The translations under genes were made by a program, and so were the position numbers. From positions 92,474 through 156,473 of the forward strand of contig NZ_POQS01000002.1 in assembly GCF_002885955.2 (NCBI RefSeq): DNA of 64,000 nucleotides. The letters are read 5' to 3'. The notes beneath the pieces are model-generated. The model searched no databases. It worked only from the letters and a program-made list of their open reading frames with translations, and had not been told where the DNA came from. This document shows positions 62,619-64,000 of the stretch, one piece after another. How positions within the stretch are numbered: position 1 is the stretch's first letter; each line of letters starts with the position of its first letter. Source of the DNA: Achromobacter pulmonis. Lineage in GTDB: Bacteria > Pseudomonadota > Gammaproteobacteria > Burkholderiales > Burkholderiaceae_B.

Positions 62619-63536
62619 CTACCTGGCCGCGTAGGCCTCGATGCGGCCCCACACCTGCCGGGCCAGCGGCTTGGCGTTGTCCACCGACTGGTACAGCCGG
62701 ATTTCCATGTGGACGTCGTTGCGCGCGCTGTCGGCGCGCACCAGCGTGCCGGCGCGCAGGTCGGCCTCGACCAGCGTGTGGGGCAGCCAGGCCAGGCCGA
62801 AGCCCTGGCGGGCCATGGCGTGCAGCGCGTCGGCCAGGTCCGATTCATAGCGGGTCTGCAACAGCGCCGGCACGCACAGGCCGCGCAGCCGGTCGCCCAG
62901 GATGCGGCCCAGCGACATGCTGTCGGCGTACGCCAGGAACGGCACCGCCGGGTCCGAGGCCAGCCTGGGCACCGCATGGCGCGGGTGGCGGCTGCCCGCC
63001 GCCAGCGGCGCGCTGACGGCCACCAGCCGGTCGGCGCCCACGCGCCGGCAGCGGTAGCCGGCGTTGTCTATCCGGGCATAGAGCGGCTCGTGCGCGTGGC
63101 ACAGCAGGAAATCGACCTCGCCATCCACCAGCATGTCGACGCCGTAGTTCAGGGTGGTGGTGACCACTTTCAGCTGGAACGGCTCCATGCCGCGCTCGAC
63201 GCTGGCCATGAGCCCCGGCAGCACCGAATGCGCCAGCGTCTTGCCCGAGGCGATGACGATCCTGCGGGCGCGCTGCAGCTCCGGCTTTTGCAGTCCCTCG
63301 CGCGTTTCGCGCAGGATCTCCAGGACTTCGACGGCCGCCGCCAGCATGCTGCGGCCCGCGGCGTTGAGCGTGGAGACCTGATGGCCGCGCTCGACTAGCG
63401 GCACGCCGGCCCAGTCCTCCAGCGCCTTGATGCGGCGCCCGAAAGCCGGGTGCGTCACGTTGCGCGCCTGCGCGGCGCGCAGCAGGTTGCGCGACTTCGA
63501 CAGCGCCACGAAGTCTTCCAGCCATTTGATGTCCAT
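62619..63536 (-). CDS. LysR family transcriptional regulator
   Basis: 305 residues from ATG 63536. DNA-binding domain: WLEDFVALSKSRNLLRAAQA, VTHPAFGRRIKALEDWAG (His in the place of the usual Ser-Gln). The rest is a LysR effector domain with FLLCHAHEPLYARIDNAGYR. Its upstream region is cut by the IS5-type element 74 bases before the start, so its promoter or former divergent gene may be altered. Confidence 0.94.
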   Translation of the reverse strand: MDIKWLEDFVALSKSRNLLRAAQARNVTHPAFGRRIKALEDWAGVPLVERGHQVSTLNAAGRSMLAAAVEVLEILRETREGLQKPELQRARRIVIASGKTLAHSVLPGLMASVERGMEPFQLKVVTTTLNYGVDMLVDGEVDFLLCHAHEPLYARIDNAGYRCRRVGADRLVAVSAPLAAGSRHPRHAVPRLASDPAVPFLAYADSMSLGRILGDRLRGLCVPALLQTRYESDLADALHAMARQGFGLAWLPHTLVEADLRAGTLVRADSARNDVHMEIRLYQSVDNAKPLARQVWGRIEAYAAR

Positions 63537-63610
63537 GCCGTTTTTCCCATTGTGCCGTTCCGGCACAGTGGCTGCGCATTTTGCACAAACCCCTGGGCGG
63601 GCGCAACTAG

Positions 63611-64000
63611 GGAACCTCTGAACAAGTCCAACGAACCTGTCAGAATATAAGTTATTGAAAACAGTCCGATCCGAGTGAACCCGATGAGCCAGTTGAGTTT
63701 TTCCGAAGCCGAGTACGTTGGCAAACGCAAGAAAACGCGCCGTGAGAAGTTTCTGGCCAAGATGGAGCGTGCGGTGCCGTGGAAGCTCTTTGCCGATCTG
63801 GTCGATCCGCATTACCCCAAACCGGGCATCGGTCGTCCACCGTATCCGCTGGAAACGATGCTGCGCATCTACTTCATGCAACTGTGGTTTTCGCTGTCGG
63901 ACCCGGCCATGGAAGAGACGCTGTACGACAGCTTTTCGATGCGCCAGTTTGCCAAACTGCCTGGAGGTCGTGTGCCGGACGAGACCACCATTTTGAACTT
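63611..64000 (+). mobile_element. IS5-type insertion sequence, left part
   Basis: The element begins near 63611 with GGAACCTCTGAACAAGTCC, an IS5-group style terminal repeat, preceded by CTAG (63607-63610), which fits the YTAR target duplicated by IS5. The transposase gene starts at 63684. The right end is outside the window, so size and second repeat are not seen. Confidence 0.75.
63684..64000 (+). CDS. IS5 family transposase (5' part)
   Basis: At least 105 residues are visible, cut by the window end. N-terminal IS5 text: SFSEAEYVGKRKKTRREKFL, VPWKLFADLVDPHYPKPG, GRPPYPLETMLRIYFMQLWF, SLSDPAMEETLYDSFSMRQF, ending at VPDETTILN. The DDE residues would lie beyond the edge. ATG 63684 chosen, preceded by a weak purine stretch. 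Confidence 0.88.
   Translation, partial: MSQLSFSEAEYVGKRKKTRREKFLAKMERAVPWKLFADLVDPHYPKPGIGRPPYPLETMLRIYFMQLWFSLSDPAMEETLYDSFSMRQFAKLPGGRVPDETTILN

Overview
The window is high-GC, densely coded DNA from what looks like an Alcaligenaceae betaproteobacterium of the Bordetella/Achromobacter type. This is inferred from the gene content: four Bug-type (tripartite tricarboxylate transporter family) periplasmic binding proteins without membrane subunits beside them, many LysR regulators each next to a small catabolic set, and a metR-mesX-mesD methionine cluster. There is no rRNA, tRNA, CRISPR array or prophage that I can see. The only mobile element is the left end of an IS5-type insertion sequence at the right edge.

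Layout, 1-13 kb: the tail of an unknown gene, an OmpA-like protein, small hypothetical genes and a lower-GC Panacea-domain/membrane-protein pair that looks like a toxin-antitoxin module. Then comes a nine-gene, mostly translationally coupled operon: LysR, flavin monooxygenase-like protein, Dpp/Opp-type ABC importer (two permeases, two ATPases, binding protein), BAAT-type acyl-CoA thioesterase/acyltransferase and a CMD/AhpD fusion protein. 13-20 kb: LysE exporter, methyltransferase plus a decayed copy of its 3' end, a small lipoprotein, and an ECF sigma-FecR-TonB receptor iron-uptake set.

20-26 kb: a TetR-regulated MFS exporter with two matching operator-like sites, then MetR with MesX (DUF1852), MesD (core MetE) and a flavin reductase, i.e. 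folate-independent methionine synthesis. 26-34 kb: IclR and flavin reductase divergent from Bug, RidA, amidohydrolase, FAH-type hydrolase, HpaH-type hydratase and HpaI-type aldolase, followed by a convergent SDR. This resembles the lower homoprotocatechuate/meta-cleavage route but has no ring-cleavage dioxygenase or semialdehyde dehydrogenase. 34-44 kb: Bug and LysR divergent from a large PHP-like hydrolase, a membrane protein, a diguanylate cyclase, a secreted or membrane-anchored nuclease, two VOC proteins and a DUF899 protein.

44-54 kb: XRE-cupin regulator, MHS-type transporter, DAO-type oxidase and cupin (an amine or amino-acid catabolic set), a divergent MurA paralogue, a BBE-type flavoprotein behind a structured leader, and two adjacent membrane-anchored papain-like proteins (HdeD fusion and DUF4105). 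54-64 kb: LysR divergent from sulfatase-cupin-Bug, facing a Bug-BAAT operon, then DUF1415 and M20 peptidase (overlapping), LysR and the IS5 end. Much of the window is thus a chain of small regulator + transporter/binding protein + catabolic enzyme units whose substrates cannot be read from sequence alone.
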